Shown here: positions 33,801 to 45,016 of the stretch, one piece after another
Layout: each line of letters starts with the position of its first letter
How positions within the stretch are numbered: the stretch's first letter is position 1
Translations under genes and position numbers: made by a program
Notes under the pieces: generated by a model
The model's database searches: none
What the model saw: only the letters and a program-made list of their open reading frames with translations
Told to the model about the DNA's origin: nothing
Source of the DNA: Glandiceps talaboti
Taxonomy: Eukaryota; Hemichordata; Enteropneusta; Spengelidae
Direction: 5' to 3'
Assembly (NCBI RefSeq): GCF_964340395.1
Contig: NC_135565.1
Location: forward strand, 2,650,001-2,714,000
Length of the DNA stretch: 64,000 nucleotides

Positions 33801-36186
33801 GTAGTAGTGTGTTAGAAGTATGGTTCCTATAATAGTTAGATCTGTATTAGCTTTAATTGACTGGAGTATGGTTCCTATAATAGTTAGATCTGTATTAGCT
33901 TTAATTGACTGGAGTAGTAGTGTGTTAGAAGTATGGTTCCTATAATAGTTAGATCTGTATTAACTTTAATTGACTGGAGTATGGTGCCTATAATAGTTAG
34001 ATCTGTATTAGCTTTAAAGGTGATTCAAAATGCTCACATTCACTATCGCTAATTTGCTAGACGACATGTTTGTGAAATGCATTCTGGTTTTAAAACTTTT
34101 CAAAAGCGTCTGCAAACACCTTAAAATGACCCTTTTTCAGTCACTTCCCTTCGGATTTACTTCGAGAGTTTTCGGGTATTTCCGGTCCCACCTAGACCAC
34201 GAGATTTTATGACGTCATAAAGAGACATGGATAGCACGTAGCCTATGGCGAGCGTAGTCACTAGGTGAACAAAACTCAACAGCATTGTGAAAAAATACAT
34301 TGCTAGTGGTTGTAACAGACATCAGTAAACAAAAACTACACTCTACATGTCTTATTAACCAACATTTACCGATATTTACTCACACTTTCTGACTAATTGG
34401 CAGTGTCTGTGGGTATAAATGCTAAAATATGATCTCCCCATATTATGGCAAAATAAATCAAAACGGCTAGACTACAGTGTAGATATACATAAACACTTGT
34501 AATGTCACTCGCGTGTTTCAATTTATTTATCTGATTTTTTTTATTATTTGCCGAGGAGAAGCATTGACTGGAGTATGGTGCTTATAATAGTTAGATCTGT
34601 ATTAGCTTTAATTGACTGGAGTATGGTTCCTATAATAGTTAGATCTGTATTAGCTTTAATTGACTGGAGTATGGTTCCTATAATAGTTAGATCTGTATTA
34701 GCTTTAATTGACTGGAGTATGGTTCCTATAATAGTTAGATCTGTATTAGCTTTAATTGACTGGAGTATGGTTCCTATAATAGTTAGATCTGTATTAGCTT
34801 TAATTGACTGGAGTATGGTTCCTATAATAGTTAGATCTGTATTAGCTTTAATTGACTGGAGTATGGTGCCTATAATAGTTAGATCTGTATTAACTTTAAT
34901 TGACTGGAGTATGGTTCCTATAATAGTTAGATCTGTATTAACTTTAATTGACTGGAGTATGGTTCCTATAATAGTTAGATCTGTATTAGCTTTAATTGAC
35001 TGGAGTATGGTGCCTATAATAGTTAGATCTGTATTAACTTTAATTGACTGGAGTATGGTTCCTATAATAGTTAGATCTGTATTAACTTTAATTGACTGGA
35101 GTATGGTTCCTATAATAGTTAGATCTGTATTAGCTTTAATTGACTGGAGTATGGTTCCTATAATAGTTAGATCTGTATTAACTTTAATTGACTGGAGTAT
35201 GGTTCCTATAATAGTTAGATCTGTATTAGCTTTAATTGACTGGAGTAGTAGTGTGTTAGAAGTATGGTTCCTATAATAGTTAGATCTGTATTAGCTTTAA
35301 TTGACTGGAGTATGGTTCCTATAATAGTTAGATCTGTATTAGCTTTAATTGACTGGAGTATGGTTCCTATAATAGTTAGATCTGTATTAACTTTAATTGA
35401 CTGGAGTATGGTTCCTATAATAGTTAGATCTGTATTAGCTTTAATTAACTGGAGTATGGTGCCTATAATAGTTAGATCTGTATTAGCTTTAATTAACTGG
35501 AGTAGTTAGATCTGTATTAGCTTTAATTGACTGGAGTATGGTTCCTATAATAGTTAGATCTGTATTAGCTTTAATTGACTGGAGTAGTAGTTTTTTGACT
35601 AGACAATCAACAATATATTCACTGAAGATTATTAAAATACTGATTATTAGTATATGTAAATTAAAGGTAGTCATAGTAACAGGTTTAAATGGTGATTATA
35701 TTGGGGTTGTTGATTATAGGGTGTGGACATCAAATTCAATTTGTTTGGAGTCATTATGTGTACAGCTACATAAATATGTTAACCTGCATATGATTCATTA
35801 CTATTCATTGTGTCCAATATTAGGAATACGTCATTATAACAAAACAGTTTCAAAAAACCTTTCAGTTGTGGCTAGTCTCAGTAGCTATTTCCTACCTCAA
35901 AGGTGTATATTTGAATACTCTGTGTAATCTGCTTGCCACAATTGATGACGTAATAGAAACACATAATTCTATTGTTCCAAGGGTTGCTATGGTTATGTCA
36001 ACGCCAACCTGTAAGTCCTATGGAAAAATATAATGGCACATTCAGTTAGTGACGTCACTAAAAATATTATCTTTCGACTTGAACATTATAAACTGTGAGA
36101 TATCTGTGTCTCATTCCATTGCTTATCTTACCTCTGACCTCTTTCTAGTTCTCGTCCACCGGTATGTCTTTGTGGCCATGCGCATG

Positions 36187-36218
<32 letters not shown>

Positions 36219-36301
36219 CACACACAGACGTGCGCATGCACACACACAGATACACTCACAAATGTCTACCTCCTATGTCTATCTATCTATCTATCTATTT
36301 T

Positions 36302-36345
<44 letters not shown>

Positions 36346-36926
36346 ATATCTATCTATCTATCTATCTATTATTATTATTTTATTTCTTGTAAGAAAACGT
36401 GCTACACATGCGTCTCAGCGCGTGTTGTACAGACTGAAGTTTAAAAAAAATTGCAATAAAGGAAAGAAAATAACAGCACACAAAAAGGGACTACAAATGT
36501 AAGTGTAAAACTGACCGACAAAAATAATTCACAATGTATAAATCTATCTATCTATCTATCTATCTACCTATCTATCTATCTATCTATCTGATTAACTCAA
36601 TTTCTTTGTCTCCATCCATTCATCCGCTCTGTCAGTCTGTCCGCCCCCTCTCTATTATATCTCCCTCCCCTTTCTCTCTCATATCGAATCAAAATCTAAA
36701 GAGTTGTTGCCATGGCACCCACCTTATCTGTAGTAGAATCTACCCATGCTGCAATGACACCATATGCCACAACAACAGACGACGTTAATGTGGCTAGTAC
36801 GGATAATGAAAAGAAATCACGTACCTGATAAAATAGAGAAAATAGATCTATATATTTATACAGCATCACATAGAGTATAACATGGAATATATCAGGTATA
36901 AGCCTTATAACAGTACATCATATTCA

Positions 36927-36973
<47 letters not shown>

Positions 36974-37227
36974 CAAAGTAAGTTGGTTGGAACTTGAGGT
37001 GCTTAGTTGTAACTCCGAGTTTCACGCTCAATGCGTTCATCAGACAACTATCTATCTATCTATCTATCTATCTGATGAACGCATCTAATGTTGTCTGATG
37101 AACACATTGAGCGTGAAACTCGGAGTTACAACTAAGCACCTCAAGTTCCAACCAACTTACTTTGATTATTCCCGCCCTGCTTACCCAAGCATCGAGCACT
37201 CTATTCTACGAGTTTGATACTATTTAC

Positions 37228-37288
<61 letters not shown>

Positions 37289-37327
37289 ATACACACACAC
37301 ACATGCACACACAGACAGCCACACATG

Positions 37328-37379
<52 letters not shown>

Positions 37380-38518
37380 CCGGGGTATATATCAAAGTAT
37401 AACTGTTAATACACCCGGATTATCTCTAACATTACAATGCCAACCAGAGTACAATCTATGTGCTGGCTAAATTATTGGTCGTGGTAGGTTTGTTGTTGTT
37501 GTTGCTGTTGTTGTTGTTGTTTACAGAGGCTAAACATAGATATCATAAAGAAAGCTGTTTTCTGGGAAATGTCACATTTCATTGTGCTCATACGGTGAAA
37601 CATATAACACAGAAATTGTGACGTTTTCTTACTGCTCTCTTTAAATACTTACCAACTTTGAGCTATGATTATTTTTCAATGTATAACCAACTCCTCCAGT
37701 CGTCATAAACTGTAATGTGTAATATTAAGATAATAAATCATTGATAGGAATACAATAAATTGGTCGATATAAACCTAAAATGTAAAACTAATACACAAAT
37801 TGCCTTCATTGGTACTGTGACGTCATTATTAGCGGTACAGTTAGCACTTAGTGGTACACAAGTTCTAAGTCTAGTTCTTATGCGGTACCATTATGATTTA
37901 CACCTCCACGTACAGTGGGTTAGTGAGAGACCATGTTGGCATCTAGACTAACAAGTTCTAAGAGCTCTGCAAGTTCTCAAAGTGGTACAAACTGAGATTA
38001 TAAGTGAAAATACTAAAACCACATTCCAGTTTAACATAACATTACTACTGTCTTGTGGCATTGTTAGAAAAGATGATTGCAAAGTAGGGATTTCATCAAC
38101 ATCTTATTTCGATTACGTATAATACATTACATCATCGTCGTCTATGAGTTATATCTTTAGTTTGAGTTCAGTCAATTTCATGTGGTAGTTTAAGTGTACA
38201 AGTGCATCAGTAGATACAATAATGTGAGTACCTTTGAAATATACAGAAAAAACTACGCCTGAACACGTAAAAATTCGGCTTGTGTCCCTCTTTGTAGAAA
38301 TGATAATATATATAGTCATAATGACTAAAGGGAAAATCTTCAATCAGTTCACTTACCAATGTGCCAGCCCATAGAGGTACACTAAGTGTATACAGATAAC
38401 ATTTATACTCAATGATAGCCCATTCAAGTGATACACAAAATAACCCAACAATTACATGTGTTACAGCCAGGCCTATTACTGTATTGACGTCATTCTTGAC
38501 ACCACTAGCAGTTGCCAT
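30826..38518 (-). CDS. MS4A/CD20-like four-transmembrane protein, gene B (5 coding exons, 186 aa)
   Basis: Exons on the minus strand are 38518-38357, 37709-37653, 36824-36723, 36008-35896 and 30952-30826. Introns 1-3 are phase 0 and intron 4 is phase 2; all are GT/AG. Protein: MATASGVKND start; TM1 about 14-36; TM2 about 50-66 over LWAGTL|FMTTGGVGYTL; TM3 about 77-99; a very short second loop (WVDSTTDK) without the cysteine pair of A and C; TM4 about 108-131; a 55-residue tail with NRTILLVPMSADQIPLIYIP, ending DVKVTE. Exon 2 is exactly 57 bp as in gene A. A Kozak-like AAAACCATGG marks the start, and an acceptor (TTTCCAG, exon start 38544) just upstream implies a non-coding first exon. Intron 4 is nearly 5 kb and consists mainly of two minisatellites. 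Function is inferred from family resemblance. Confidence 0.72.
31226..33190. repeat. 34/37-bp minisatellite in intron 4 of gene B
   Basis: Over 50 units of GATTGTGACACTCTCTAGAA then CCCACAGTCACCTGTGA. A 3-bp difference (CCCACAGTC versus CCCAGTC) makes two length classes that alternate in recurring patterns. Other variants (CTCACTAG, GTGGACAC, CACGGTC) also recur in blocks, suggesting higher-order duplication. Confidence 0.97.
33371..34015. repeat. 48-bp minisatellite in intron 4 of gene B, left segment
   Basis: Units read TGGAGTATGGTTCCTATAAT, AGTTAGATCTGTATTAGCTT, TAATTGAC. Because 48 is a multiple of three, an open frame (repeating MVPIIVRSVLALIDWS) crosses the array. It is not a supported gene: it lies antisense within a gene B intron and nothing but repeat supports it. 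Confidence 0.97.
34016..34562. mobile_element. ~547-bp foreign segment interrupting the 48-bp array
   Basis: The array breaks off within a unit (...GTATTAGCTTTAA) and resumes with the missing end (TTGACTGGAG...). The unique insert contains TTTATGACGTCATAAA and CACGTAGCCTATGGCGAGCG. No terminal repeats or target duplication are obvious and it has no coding potential. A SINE-like or other dispersed repeat is possible. Confidence 0.5.
34563..35590. repeat. 48-bp minisatellite in intron 4 of gene B, right segment
   Basis: About 21 further units, same repeat and orientation as 33371-34015. A truncated variant (TGGAGTAGTAGTGTGTTAGA) occurs in both segments. Confidence 0.97.
36188..36371. repeat. 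(CA)n then (TATC)n microsatellites, intron 3 of gene B
   Basis: CA-rich tract 36188-36250 and TATC tetranucleotides from about 36276 to 36371. Confidence 0.95.
36541..36590. repeat. (TATC)n microsatellite
   Basis: Second TATC run, about 100 bp downstream of gene B exon 3 in transcript direction. Confidence 0.95.
36931..36970. repeat. (AT)n microsatellite
   Basis: Twenty AT units abutting the left arm of the inverted-repeat element at 36969. Confidence 0.95.
36969..37169. mobile_element. Inverted-repeat (MITE-like) element with a TATC microsatellite in its loop
   Basis: The left arm starts ATAATCAAAGTAAGTTGG and the right arm ends with the complement. Arms of about 75 bp share GGAACTTGAGGTGCTTAG, CTCCGAGTTTCACGCTCAAT and GTTCATCAGACAAC. 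The loop holds (TATC)n and an extra copy of GATGAACGCATC. It lies in intron 2 of gene B and has no coding capacity. Confidence 0.85.
37231..37378. repeat. (TA)n(TG)n...(CA)n(TA)n inverted microsatellite
   Basis: A TG run is followed by CA runs and flanked by TA runs, giving an imperfect palindrome of simple repeats in intron 2 of gene B. Confidence 0.93.
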
Positions 38519-38764
38519 GGTTTTCAGCTGTGTAGAGTACCTATCTGGAAATACCAATATATGTGATACTGTTTATGATTGAATGTAACCTTTTAGCTGG
38601 TTAAAACACATAGCAGATGCAGACTACAAGTTTGTTTATGATGAAGAACAATCTAAACATATGATATTATATGACTGTAGCACAATGACAAATAAATGTG
38701 TTGATATACAATATGTACACTGTATGAGTGGATTATGTTTAGAAACACAGGCACTTGAATCAAT

Positions 38765-38768
<4 letters not shown>

Positions 38769-38802
<34 letters not shown>

Positions 38803-38875
38803 ACACACAGACAGACACAGACACAGGCAGACACATACATACACATACACATACATACACACACACACACACATA
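38769..38875. repeat. (CA)n-rich microsatellite upstream of gene B coding exon 1
   Basis: CA repeats with CAGA and CATA interruptions. Confidence 0.95.
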
Positions 38876-39462
38876 TAGACTGAATACATTGTACTCGTGT
38901 ATGATATATACAAATGTATGTATACTATGCTTAAATGACTATACTATAGTATACACATGAAAGCTTTGAAACAGTCTGAGTTACATGTAGTCCACATTAC
39001 AACAACAGAGATGGAGTAACTGTGGTTTAACATATCGTTCTCCTCAATGCAAATGTATCCCCATGTACAATTGTACATACCATATGCTATATTTATCATC
39101 CATTACACACTGCCCTGTGAGTATCAAACTAAAGGCAGCTGGCTACTTGCCTGGTATTATTAAATGTCCCCAAACCCCATCCCACCCATTCATCTCTACC
39201 CATTCAAATCTTGTAATAACGATATCTTGAAGACACTGCATAGATGAAGTCGTGTATCAGACATTATATATCGTGACGTCAGAGTTTTACTGAAATGTCG
39301 TACTGTAAACCAGAACCTTGTTGATGCTATGAGGTCACCACTATATTTTCACAAAAGGATCATACAACCTACAACCAAGGTTATGTTAAATACACAGCCT
39401 CTACACAGGCCGAGTAATGTAGGAATAAATAGTTGTACGGTTGCACATAGACAGATACTCAC

Positions 39463-39540
39463 CTTAACGTTGTAATAGTCAGTAGATCTTCATTGTGTCA
39501 TGTTTATCACGGCATGGAGTGGGTTATACTTCCACGATCA
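39463..39540 (-). other. Putative non-coding first exon of gene B
   Basis: A strong donor (TTAAG|GTGAGT) ends at 39463 on the minus strand. It would splice to the acceptor at 38544 just before the gene B ATG. The transcription start is unknown and the upstream limit given is arbitrary. Confidence 0.3.
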
Positions 39541-40020
39541 CGGTAAGTGGCGTAACTTACAAGATGTCTGACTACAGTCCAAAGTTCATTGACCTTCCGG
39601 GTCTCCCCTCGTATATTCAGACTATGGAGCTGCACAGCCACGCATAGACAGCTGGTTTTACATTGGTATGTCAAATACGTATGCAAAATGAGAACTGCTT
39701 TCAACTGTGACTTTCTGTAAAAATGCCTAGTCTAGATCAATCTCAATTATAGCATACTAGTATATATTTCCCAAATACAGTTCGGGTCTTTGTTACTATA
39801 AATATACAATGACGTCATTATAATACGTGAATACATTATCGCTATGCAATGATGAAGTGTTACATACACTGTTAATTATTAACATACCAAAATGATTGGC
39901 ATTGCAATGACTTGCTATATCAAAACATACTCACTGTTCGTTTCTCTGCCACCCATCTAAGACAGCCTTCAGTAATTACAGGGGTGAGGGTAAGGGGAAT
40001 TCCTGTCCGGTCTGTTGTCC
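39541..40020. other. No gene recognised
   Basis: Likely the upstream region of gene B. No core promoter element can be placed with confidence. Confidence 0.3.
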
Positions 40021-40155
40021 ACAGGGAACCCAGGAACCGTGTGACAAACAAAACGAAACAAACAAAACAAACACACAAATAAATAAATTAATAAACAAGC
40101 AAACAAACAAACAGACAAACAAACACACAGACAGACAGACAAACAAACGAACAAA

Positions 40156-40226
<71 letters not shown>

Positions 40227-40596
40227 ATGAACAAGCAAACGAACGACAAGTATAGGAACAAATAAAATAATTAAATAAACCAGCAAATAAACAGATACTC
40301 ATCGGGGTATACTAAATATGTTTTTTTTTGTAGTGATGGTATAGGAAAAAACCCCATGAGTATCTGTTTATTTGCTGGTTTATTTAATTATTTTATTTGT
40401 TCCTATACTTGTCGTTCGTTTGCTTGTTCATTCATTCATTCATTCATTCATTCATTCATTCATTCATTCATTCATTCATTCATTCATTCATTCATTCATT
40501 CATTCATTCATTCATTCATTTATTTATTTATTTGTTTGTTTGTTTGTTTGTTTGTTTGTTTCGTTTTGTTTGTCACACGGTTCCTGGGTTCCCTGT
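40021..40596. repeat. Large inverted repeat whose arms carry different tetranucleotide microsatellites
   Basis: Left arm 40021-40302 and right arm 40356-40596 are complementary at both ends: ACAGGGAACCCAGGAACCGT with its complement outside, and AAACCAGCAAATAAACAGAT with its complement inside. A loop of about 53 bp separates them. The left arm contains (AAAT)n, 40150-40225; the right arm at the matching place contains (ATTC)n, about 40425-40520, then a short (ATTT)n. Confidence 0.88.
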
Positions 40597-41094
40597 GTGT
40601 TGTCACGGTAAAATGTCACCCTCCCCGATTCCGTCTTTCTAAAAAGTGTCTCTCCCTCAATTTCCTTTCTCTAACTTGAAAAAAAATGACCCTCCACCTG
40701 TTAAAATGTTTTTAAAACAGTTAAAATGCTGACATGTATGGAAAGTAAGAATTTAATGATGAAGACTTGATGCCACCACATTGTTAGTTTAAAAAATTAT
40801 AGGTTACTTCCTACTATTATCACCACATGGACTTTATATGAATGGACTGTATTAAACAATAATACATGTGTTTGGATCTTTGGCTGAGTTCGTGAAGGCC
40901 ACAACTGCTAATGTTTGATAAGCATACACACTGTCGACAATGTCCGGATCAGGATCAACATTTTCATTCAACAATATTATCCCCAAATATCTTACCCATT
41001 AGACTGACAGGTCAGTCGTTGTTGTAAGCGGTCTAATCTCCCTTTCCCAGACTGATGACGTCATTACTGTTCACTTACCCATATATTTTACTCC

Positions 41095-41300
41095 TGTAAG
41101 TCCCACCGTTAGTTCCACCGTGAGTCTCACCGTGAGTCCCACCGTGAGTCTCACCGTAAGTCCCACCGTGAGTCTCACCGTGAGTCTCACCGTTAGTCTC
41201 ACCGTGAGTCCCACCGTGAGTCCCACCGTAAGTCCCACCGTTAGTCCCACCGTGAGTCTCACCGTAAGTCCCACCGTGAGTCCCACCGTTAGTCTCACCA
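41095..41300. repeat. 12-bp minisatellite (CCCACCGTGAGT)
   Basis: About 17 units of CCCACCGTGAGT/CTCACCGTTAGT. Each unit contains GTGAGT or GTAAGT on the plus strand. The 12-bp length explains open frames on both strands. Confidence 0.95.
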
Positions 41301-41670
41301 CTCTCGTCACATCACAACTGATAATCAATTCATTACCTGGATGTAACTTAGCAGTGATTTTATTGATATATTCTGATATTATGGTACCTAACCCCAGCTA
41401 TAACCGATATAGAATCCATGACAGCAGTGAGATGCCAAAATCACAAATTAATTCAAAGTTAGTCATTAAAATGAGTCAAAATAGTACCCTTCCCTAATCC
41501 CTTTTCCTAAAATACGGCCCTCCCCGAGAACCGGGTCTGTAAAAAGTGAACCCCCCCCCATTCCCACGCTCCTCCCTCCTGTAATTACTGAAGCTCTTTA
41601 GCTACCCCCATTATTTGAATGACTACATCTCCCCAATCCATCTCCCTCCATTCCTTCCTTTCCTTCTCCA
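41301..41670. other. No gene recognised; poly-C low-complexity near 41550
   Basis: CCCTCCCCGA-type phrases near 41520 and 40620 suggest two copies of a dispersed repeat. Confidence 0.3.
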
Positions 41671-41678
41671 AGTCTGTC

Positions 41679-41679
<1 letters not shown>

Positions 41680-41741
<62 letters not shown>

Positions 41742-41875
41742 GCCTGCCTGCCTGCCTGCGTGCGTGCGTGCCCGTCCGTTCATTCATTCATTCATTCATT
41801 CATTCATTCATTCATTCATTCATTCATTCATTCATTCATTCATTCATTCATTCATTCATTCATTCATTCATTCAT
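41680..41875. repeat. (CTGT)n, (CTGC)n and (ATTC)n microsatellites
   Basis: CTGT 41680-41740, CTGC/CGTG 41741-41770, ATTC 41778-41873. Confidence 0.95.
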
Positions 41876-41879
41876 CCGT

Positions 41880-43420
41880 CCATCCATCCATGTGCTGTAG
41901 CCAATACTAGTTGTCCTGAATTGAATTACGTGTGATGTTTGAACTATTTTCTGGTACTCCTCTATCAAATCAAACAAAAAAACAAAACAAAACAGTACAC
42001 AATAAACGTTTTACTCGTTATTTCCCAAAGGTGATGAAAGTAAACATATTTCCTATCGGTTATTGAAATTTACAATCTACAAGCTTTACTGTTCATTGGG
42101 TCCAACGGAAAATACGGAAATATTACTAGAAATATAATGAAATAAAAATGTTACGGCAGTAATACATCAAAGTAAACAGACTAAACAAAATGTCAAAACT
42201 CATTAGAATGTTGATTAGAGCTCCTCTAGCTGTAACTATGACAACTAGCTGTAATTATGACAACATTCAATTTGTATACAAGAAACTGAAAATTGCCCTT
42301 TGTCTTGCTTTTAATGATAAATAACCGATCTCAGAAATAAACTTTGAGAAGGACCGACCATGGCCATTTGCTGCCGAGTTTAGTACCATTAACACATAAC
42401 AACGTACGACCATGGCCATTTGCTGCCGGGTTTAGTACCATTTACACATAACAAGGTACATCGAATTAACTTCCCTCTCCAAAATTTTCGTCTGAAAGTA
42501 ATGTCCATTGTCTTTGACTGAGATGTCTCCTTGTAGATTTTTTGAGGTACATTATCAAAGTGGCACAAGCTGAGTTTGTAAGTTAATAGTCAACGAGTAG
42601 TTTAGATATATCTGAATGATAAAACAACGATTACAAACTGATCTATGTAGTTGACCTTTAGTACACCTTTACAGTATTTGTTTACAAGTCGGGAAAATCA
42701 CGATTAACCTTACGTAATGTTATCTTTTCAAAATAAACCGACTTTAATTTGAACTGGTGTAAAACTAATTCTGAAATTCAGTCCACATAGACTTGTAGCC
42801 ATTATCTTTTCTTATCATATATTTATGTTGCAAGTACACAGTTCCTGCACTGAACCACTGGGATATATCGAATTAATAGTAGATACTACAATGGAACATG
42901 AAATACATTAGTATTAGTCATTTCTTTCAATACCTAAATTTTTCCCGCCAAAATTAGTAAACCAAACTTCTAGCTTTTCTTCTTCAAATGTTGGCACGTT
43001 AAAATGTGACTTTAATCTACAGTCAAAAAGATGGTGTTTACTAGACACATATATATGGCTGCCATAAACACCGCATATGTTGAAATAATGAATGCTCTTT
43101 GTACTCAAACTCATGCTACATGTTAAGAGCCATTAGCGCTTTCTGAAGCTTAAAACAACGGCAGACAAGAAACAAATTCTACCATAAACTATGTCTGTCC
43201 CGCTATTCGGAGCAAACTATGGCGTGTTTGTGTACTTTTGGTCCCCTCTATATCTATTCTAAAAAAGAATTTATTCAAATCTTAACTTCAAAAAATGTTG
43301 TATAAAATGGTCAAAATGAAAAAAAGGTGTGTTTTATAAACTTAGATGCCACTTTTCACAAATGTCTGATCGTGACGAGATGAACTTTTCTTGGTACACT
43401 TGACCCGGGGATGTCGAGGT
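41880..43420. other. No gene recognised
   Basis: A direct repeat of about 55 bp (GACCATGGCCATTTGCTGCC...GTTTAGTACCATT) occurs at 42356-42445. Otherwise AT-rich intergenic sequence between genes B and C. Confidence 0.4.
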
Positions 43421-43421
43421 C

Positions 43422-43540
43422 ACTTGCAATGCCCTGGTTGTATACTAACATATCGATCACGTGGTGACCTTTCACCTTAAGTTAAGGTGAAAGGTCACCA
43501 CGTGATCGATATGTTAGTATACAACCAGGGCATTGCAAGT
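43422..43540. repeat. Perfect 119-bp palindrome (59-bp arms, 1-base spacer)
   Basis: The left arm starts ACTTGCAATGCCCTGGTTG and the right arm is its exact reverse complement, with a single G at 43481 in the middle. I checked all 59 positions by reading both arms. It contains ATCGATCACGTGGTGACC. No coding potential. Confidence 0.95.
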
Positions 43541-43794
43541 TATCAATGGCAACTTGGTATACAAATGTTATGTTATCTCTTGGAATGAGCGCCAAGTCAC
43601 ATATTATATCATTAGGATATCATCACGTATCTTTCCTAACAGAAGTCGAAAAATAACATTTTTAAGATAACACACCTATATTGATATATTGCTAATAATT
43701 TATCACAACTTTTCATAATTTTGTCTAAATAGAAAAGTTTGATATTATTTCCTAATGCGATAAATGAATTCGTCATTAGTGTGACAAGGCCTCA

Positions 43795-44360
43795 AAAATT
43801 ATTTGCTTCCGGTTACCCGACACCACCCGAGAAACAAAAATAAAATCGCGAAAATTGTAAAGTCTCACCACAAATAGTGGATGCGGAAACTGACATCAAC
43901 GTAAACGTAAACGTAACGTAAAAAGACAATATAAATCTGTTCTTCCAATCTGTAATGGCTGTACATCTGATGAGAAGAAACCAATAATACAGATACCACA
44001 TAGAAAGCAACGGAAAACATAACTACCTAAACTAGACACTCAGATATGAAAACAAATCTATTTAGGCCTAAAAAATAATTGTTTGGTTCCGGTTACCCGA
44101 CCCCACCTTGCTTTTCACTGGTTCCGGTTACCCGACCCCACCTTGCTTTTCACTACCGACCCTAAACATTTTACGTATTCAAGAAAGAAATAATGAAATC
44201 GCAAAACTTGTCTCATGAGAAATTTGTGGATGTGGAAACTGACATCAACTTGAAAAGACAAAATAAAACTGTTCTTCCAATCTGTAATGACTGTACATCT
44301 GATAGGAAGAAATAAACAAATTTAAACAATGAAAACCTGAACTGGACACTCACACAGAAA
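43795..44360. repeat. Two-copy duplicated segment (~270 bp), dispersed-repeat like
   Basis: Landmarks TTCCGGTTACCCGAC, GAAATCGC/AAATCGC, GTGGATG, GGAAACTGACATCAAC, CTGTTCTTCCAATCTGTAAT and CTGTACATCTGAT occur in the same order near 43810-43985 and 44095-44310. The second copy has an extra internal duplication of GGTTCCGGTTACCCGACCCC. Hydrophobic minus-strand frames through both are not splice-supported. Confidence 0.7.
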
Positions 44361-44728
44361 AAAATGTATAATAAAATAAAATAAAATAAAAAATCTACAT
44401 ACCTCAACTATTCTAAAATTGAGCGGAACCACACAATTTTCTTTTAGACCTAACAGTATTTAGTTGCTCCGCGATTCACCATCATCGATCGTCATTTCAA
44501 TTGTTATACATTGTCATATCTACAGCCCAAATATTGGGATGTTCTCCAAAATGCAACAACACTAAAACTTTGCTAACTATACTGACTAGTAGATAGGTGG
44601 TTTATTGTTTTGAACCCCTCCACAAAATATTAAATATTTTCCAAATAGGAGAGATATTACGAAATTCAGTTGGTTTTGTTTGAGCTTCGTCAAAGAAAAT
44701 TCCCACTCTCGCGATTTCACTTTAGATT

Positions 44729-44905
44729 GTCGTCAAAATTTGTATACATCACATTCATGATCTCTTTAAATTGTCGTCAGAATTTGTATACATCACATTC
44801 ATGATCTCACTTAAATTGTCGTCAAAATTTGTATACATCACATTCATGATCTCTTTAAATTGTCGTCAGAATTTGTATACATCACATTCATGATCTCACT
44901 TTAAA
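44729..44905. repeat. 44-bp minisatellite, 4 copies, downstream of gene C
   Basis: Units of TTGTCGTCAAAATTTGTATA then CATCACATTCATGATCTC. Located about 110-290 bp past the gene C stop, within or near its 3' UTR. Confidence 0.92.
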
Positions 44906-45016
44906 TTGTCGCAAGTCGTCATAAGTTCCTACATATTAATTGATATCTCACTTTGCATTTTGTCGTCAGAAATTTCTGCATAGTAATTAACCTTTCTCTG
45001 TCATCGTGAAATATTC

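Noticed and set aside
33371-35276. Long plus-strand frames repeating MVPIIVRSVLALIDWS
   Set aside because: They arise because the 48-bp repeat length is a multiple of three. They lie antisense in a gene B intron and have no unique coding sequence.
43813-44407. Hydrophobic minus-strand frames in two adjacent copies
   Set aside because: They belong to a duplicated dispersed-repeat segment with indels between copies and no conserved reading frame.
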